From NCBI GenBank assembly GCA_028284865.1, contig JANQQV010000013.1, positions 1 through 64,000 on the forward strand: DNA of 64,000 nucleotides, written 5' to 3'. Shown here piece by piece: positions 61,701 through 64,000 of the stretch. Positions within the stretch are counted from its first letter, which is position 1, and each line of letters starts with the position of its first letter. The position numbers and the translations under genes are program-made. The notes beneath the pieces were generated by a model that was given only the letters and a program-made list of their open reading frames with translations, did not search any database and was not told where the DNA came from. Source of the stretch: Rhodothermales bacterium. Lineage in GTDB: Bacteria > Bacteroidota > Rhodothermia > Rhodothermales > UBA10348.

Positions 61701-63672
61701 AAAGGCAGAAGCCCAGGCGCGTGAATCCCAGATTGCGCTCGCTCTCGAGCGCGTGCGGGCCCGAGCCATGGCCATGCAGAAATCTGAGGAGTTGAGCGAT
61801 GTATCCACGACGATTACCGAACAACTCGTTGAGCTCGGCCTCAACATTCACCACGGCTATGTATTCCTATTCGACGAGAACAGCGACGAAGTCGAGCTAC
61901 ACGTCACGAAGGCTATCCATCACCCCATCGAGCGGATTCGTGGCAAGTCGGTCCAGATCCGTTTGCCAAGGGCGGGATTCGAAAACATCTTCACGGACAC
62001 CACCTTCCTGTTCAACGATGATCCGGACACTCCGTGGGTGAAAACGCCCGTCACGCCGGACATATACCCGGGTTGGGCGGAGCCTCTAGTTCCTTACTTC
62101 GAGGCCATGGGCTACACATCCGAAGAATACCGGTCTCATCTCCCGGATGGATTCATCCAGGTGGATGCCTCCATGGGTAGCGGTGTGATCGGCATGGGAG
62201 GCACCGTAGAATTCAGCGAAGAGGAATGTGACATCCTGAGTCGGTTTGCGAGTGAGTTCCGAGTGGCTCATACCCGATTCCGGGACATACAGAAAGCAGA
62301 AGCCCAGGCACTTGAGTCGCAAATTGAAGCAGCGCTGGAACGCGTTCGCGCATCGGCGATGTCAATGCATTCGTCGGACGAAATTTCCCAGGTGGCCGAG
62401 GTCATGTGGGAGCAGATGCGTGACCTCGGATTCCCGGGTCTGCAGCGAAGCATGGTTACCGTGGTTGACGAGGATCCGGAGTATTGGTGGATGTACGGAT
62501 CGCCGTTTTCCGGGGACAGTGGATTTCAGGGACTTCGTGTGCCATTTGATGCGCACGAGTCGTTTCGGGAAGTGCAAGGCACGGAATCAGCTGGCCTCAG
62601 GCGGTACGTCATTGAATTTGAGGGCGAATCGCTCGTTCGATTCCTGCGAGCATTCAAGGAAGCTGGTTGGGAGTATGAGGGAGATATGCGGATTCCTCGC
62701 TCTTTCGTGGTCCACTCTGCGAATCATCCCCAGGGAATGGTTGGAGCCATCACTGACGGCCCCATCAGTGAGGTCGCCTTTGATGTCATTGAGCGGTTTG
62801 CGCGGGTATTCGGACTTGCGTTTCAGCGCTATAGCGACCTCAAGAAGGCCGAAAAAGACTACGAGGCACTTCTTGATGAGAAGTCCCGCACAGAAAAGGC
62901 CCTCTCCGATCTGCAGGCAACGCAGAAACAGCTGGTCGAGCAGGAGAAGTTGGCATCATTGGGTTCGCTCACTGCCGGGATTGCTCACGAAATCAAGAAC
63001 CCGCTCAACTTCGTCAACAATTTTGCAGAAGTGAGCACCGAGTTGATGGAGGAGTTGGCCGAGGCTGTTGCCAGCGGTGAGACGGAAGAGGCCGCCATGA
63101 TCCTCGACGATCTGCGCGACAATGCCACGCAGATTGCCAAGCATGGCAAGCGGGCCGATTCGATCGTCCGGTCGATGATGCAGCATGCACGCGGCGGCGC
63201 CTCGGAGCAAGAGGCCATTGTGGTCAATGACTTCCTGGAGGAGTACGCCAATTTGGCCTGGCACGGTATGCGAGCCCGCGATCATGGCTTCCAGGCCGAG
63301 ATCAAACGGGATTTCGATCCTTCAGCGGGATCATTGCAGGTCATGCCTCAGGAGCTGGGACGCGTAGTCTTGAACCTGCTGAACAATGCCTTCGATGCGA
63401 TCAAAACGCAGGAAGGAGCCGCGGTAACCGTCGGGTCGCGGCGTTCTGACGAGGGCGTGACAATCACCGTGGCAGACAACGGTCCGGGTATTCCCGAAGA
63501 CATTCGACAGAAGATTTTCGAGCCCTTTTTCACGACGAAGGCGACAGGCGAAGGGACGGGGCTTGGGCTCAGTCTCAGCTATGACATCGTAACCAAGGGT
63601 CACGGTGGGACGATGACGGTGGACAAGAGCGAAGCCGGTGGCGCGAGATTCACGATTCAGCTGCCGACATGA
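58789..63672 (+). CDS. Giant soluble histidine kinase with seven tandem GAF-like modules
   Basis: The product has about 1,627 residues (ATG 58789; the longer frame from 58756 was not used). There is no signal or membrane segment. Seven modules of about 190-197 residues each begin with a coiled-coil lead of the type E(A/S)xxERVRxxAMxM. Module starts lie near 58867, 59443, 60018, 60598, 61168, 61732 and 62323. They end with [13 protein letters not shown]-like strands and alternate between ligand-pocket-like GAF folds. The C-terminus is a histidine kinase: DHp helix [20 protein letters not shown] with phosphorylated H (near residue 1400), then a HATPase domain with [21 protein letters not shown] and GTGLGLSLS. 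No receiver domain is attached. The gene stop overlaps the next start (ATGA). Confidence 0.95.
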   Translation: MALSDKENAPSAAELLAQLEAARRDLEIESSVERVRSRALSMERSGDLVDVAALMRSEMAALGVLGVKACTIYTRRDDGGHRVTEMAQFGEETGELSLDWDFDPADLHPDVHVHRLLAAEDFVVLHVDKAQLDLLIEDSRQYDDEYVDELEETIEQHDISELWIGVCPAQSHRLAIDFDHEPDAGECRIVRRMAAAFDVAYRRFKDLERAEAQTREAKIQTALERIRRVTGEMKDPSDLIEVVKRIKIELDWLYENSVAEVGLMQEADEDRVQFWSIFDPDEVPDDLAQFGLLYPKNPDPAHPLVEQLQKSEGPYSVLHFDLEAMWQVHTSLAHYNPPEAEMLKAALEGGMQGGWSTVSEVQVGQLYFGWMAEPPEELASVQPRFAAVLSEAQRRAQELQLAKEMAREAQIEASLERIRRASSDMSEPSDLTQVVKQIKQELDDLYGGDVWEFTLMMEADEKNFRFWSIQDANVIPDTLEQFGVLFPKQPDPPHPMVDRWWNLKGTFAEFRNTLEEAWQVHASLAAYLPEEAELVKAILDSGSLAESWHTVTAINKGRMFLIWGAKPPKEMSSVQPRFAAVLSEAQRRAQELQLAKEMAREAQIEAALERVRSQAMGMRDSDELLDVVATIHREYSGLGMACGVFWHARYHEDHYEKALTAIDGSKVSTTMILPRDFSAVPALAKWERGTEPFGVFQFDAVQGGQYMEHMISKGRFLEVDPNAVTPDVVRDHEGITFVQARTSSGEIGYSLWGESVPEPEAEEILVRFARVFDLAHRRFEDLREAEAAAREAQIEASLERVRAAAMAMHESHQLSGVAQTVCQQLHELGVEHLLRASISTKDEDPGYFVWYGSTRDGEASYLPVRLSFDSYRDILGDEAIDSFEWPSHRRMVVYKKEMIPGIYRVFEEAGLSIPSSDATIGFEILYDYQSGFDGGTLNMAAAGVVSEESLQLLDRLAAVFGMAYTRFLDLKKAEAQARESQIALALERVRARAMAMQKSEELSDVSTTITEQLVELGLNIHHGYVFLFDENSDEVELHVTKAIHHPIERIRGKSVQIRLPRAGFENIFTDTTFLFNDDPDTPWVKTPVTPDIYPGWAEPLVPYFEAMGYTSEEYRSHLPDGFIQVDASMGSGVIGMGGTVEFSEEECDILSRFASEFRVAHTRFRDIQKAEAQALESQIEAALERVRASAMSMHSSDEISQVAEVMWEQMRDLGFPGLQRSMVTVVDEDPEYWWMYGSPFSGDSGFQGLRVPFDAHESFREVQGTESAGLRRYVIEFEGESLVRFLRAFKEAGWEYEGDMRIPRSFVVHSANHPQGMVGAITDGPISEVAFDVIERFARVFGLAFQRYSDLKKAEKDYEALLDEKSRTEKALSDLQATQKQLVEQEKLASLGSLTAGIAHEIKNPLNFVNNFAEVSTELMEELAEAVASGETEEAAMILDDLRDNATQIAKHGKRADSIVRSMMQHARGGASEQEAIVVNDFLEEYANLAWHGMRARDHGFQAEIKRDFDPSAGSLQVMPQELGRVVLNLLNNAFDAIKTQEGAAVTVGSRRSDEGVTITVADNGPGIPEDIRQKIFEPFFTTKATGEGTGLGLSLSYDIVTKGHGGTMTVDKSEAGGARFTIQLPT
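59932..60026 (+). repeat. 95-base direct repeat, copy A (kinase module junction)
   Basis: It encodes the linker [20 protein letters not shown] plus [12 protein letters not shown]. It differs at nine positions from the copy at 60511-60605, all synonymous. Confidence 0.85.
60511..60605 (+). repeat. 95-base direct repeat, copy B (kinase module junction)
   Basis: This is the second copy of the linker repeat, 579 bases after copy A. The protein is identical and only synonymous changes are seen. Confidence 0.85.
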
Positions 63673-64000
63673 TTTCTCGCAGGTTCATATCAGGTGCCGG
63701 CTTGGGCTGCCTTGTCTGGGCATTGGTTTTGACCGCTCCTTCTTTTGGTCAAGAAGAAAGAGATCCGCCGGCCAATCGTGTATCCAGCGAAATGTTGGAT
63801 CGTGATGATCGAATCTACCTGAACCGATTTGACTGGCGAATTCAACTCGGCGATTCGCTTGACTGGTCGAGCCCGGAGTATGACGACTCAGGTTGGACGC
63901 GAGCAGAGAGATCCAGAATTCGACCCGCGGATTCGTTGTATTCCGAATGGAATGGAATGGGCTGGTATCGAACCACGTTTGTCGTCGACTCCCTGCAAGC
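63669..64000 (+). CDS. Exported DISM-like sensor protein, 5' part
   Basis: The gene is cut by the window end; 110 residues are visible. The signal peptide spans residues 1-28 (LGCLVWALVLTAPSFGQ). The mature start (RIYLNRFDWRIQLGDSLDWSSPEYDDSGW ... GMGWYRTTFVVD) is the galactose-binding-like/7TMR-DISM extracellular jelly-roll type. It usually precedes seven membrane helices and a kinase, cyclase or PP2C output domain. It overlaps the kinase stop by four bases, so the two are co-translated. The output domain is beyond the window. Confidence 0.75.
   Translation, partial: MISRRFISGAGLGCLVWALVLTAPSFGQEERDPPANRVSSEMLDRDDRIYLNRFDWRIQLGDSLDWSSPEYDDSGWTRAERSRIRPADSLYSEWNGMGWYRTTFVVDSLQ

Larger units (their letters stand above)
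58867..62880 (+). repeat. Seven tandem GAF-like coding modules
   Basis: Seven units of about 564-591 bases each begin with the coiled-coil lead (for example near 59443, 60018, 60598, 61168, 61732 and 62323). Modules 2 and 3 are the most alike in protein sequence (FWSIxDxxxxPDxLxQFG), implying a relatively recent duplication. Confidence 0.85.

Overview
The window reads as ordinary chromosome from a GC-rich member of the Bacteroidota/Rhodothermota side of the tree, most likely Rhodothermia. This is inferred from several signs: a TonB-dependent receptor with an N-terminal carboxypeptidase-regulatory-like domain, a secreted protein with a type IX (Por) sorting tail, a 7TM-AraC regulator, a Bacteroidota-style omega subunit, a UvrA with the Bacteroidota form of the first zinc finger, and a perfect TAnnTTTG promoter element upstream of citrate synthase. 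No transposase, integrase, phage gene, CRISPR array or rRNA was seen. One tRNA, tRNA-Gln(CTG), is present.

Layout. 210-3049 (+) is a tight run of a cupin, a DUF6265 protein, a DoxX-like membrane protein, an S51 cyanophycinase-like lipoprotein and an unknown protein. 3167-3754 (-) is a DUF2911 protein. 4073-7140 (+) is a nitrite-ammonification unit (NrfH, NrfA, outer-membrane porin). 7171-9637 (-) holds a T9SS-sorted NHL protein and an AraC-type membrane regulator. 9806-15169 (+) holds a small secreted protein, an NhaC antiporter directly coupled to a Crp-like regulator, a beta-hydroxyacid dehydrogenase, an unknown protein and a YwaF/TMEM164-like membrane protein. 15381-21001 (-) is a cell-surface trio (Ig-domain lipoprotein, carboxypeptidase-regulatory-domain protein, TonB receptor). 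21266-28543 (+) carries the omega subunit, a steroid-reductase-like membrane enzyme next to a membrane Fe-S protein, UvrA, an unknown protein and an M24 peptidase. 28634-30346 (-) holds a lipoprotein and a Tat-exported metallo-hydrolase, followed by a class C serine hydrolase with TPRs (+).

32021-44185 (-) is the most unusual part. Seven tandem, divergent LVIVD-type beta-propeller genes lie on one strand, followed by a small exported protein and a Met/His-rich multicopper oxidase. All seven propellers have export signals and six invariant histidines. Four of these recur about every 50-56 residues, roughly one per blade, which suggests a shared ligand, possibly a metal. An internal terminator splits the array into two transcription units.

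44243-49018 holds a putative DNA-glycosylase-like protein, a serine hydrolase lipoprotein, a cyclophilin-type lipoprotein, a 59-residue zinc-ribbon membrane protein, a RoxA-like ribosomal oxygenase and a lipoprotein. 49289-52179 (-) carries an OmpA/PKD protein and citrate synthase. 52447-56489 (+) carries a uracil-DNA-glycosylase-like protein, RarA and two TRAP permease subunits. 56648-58630 (-) is another serine hydrolase. 58789-63672 (+) encodes a soluble histidine kinase of about 1,627 residues with seven tandem GAF-like modules. It overlaps the start of an exported DISM-like sensor cut by the window end.
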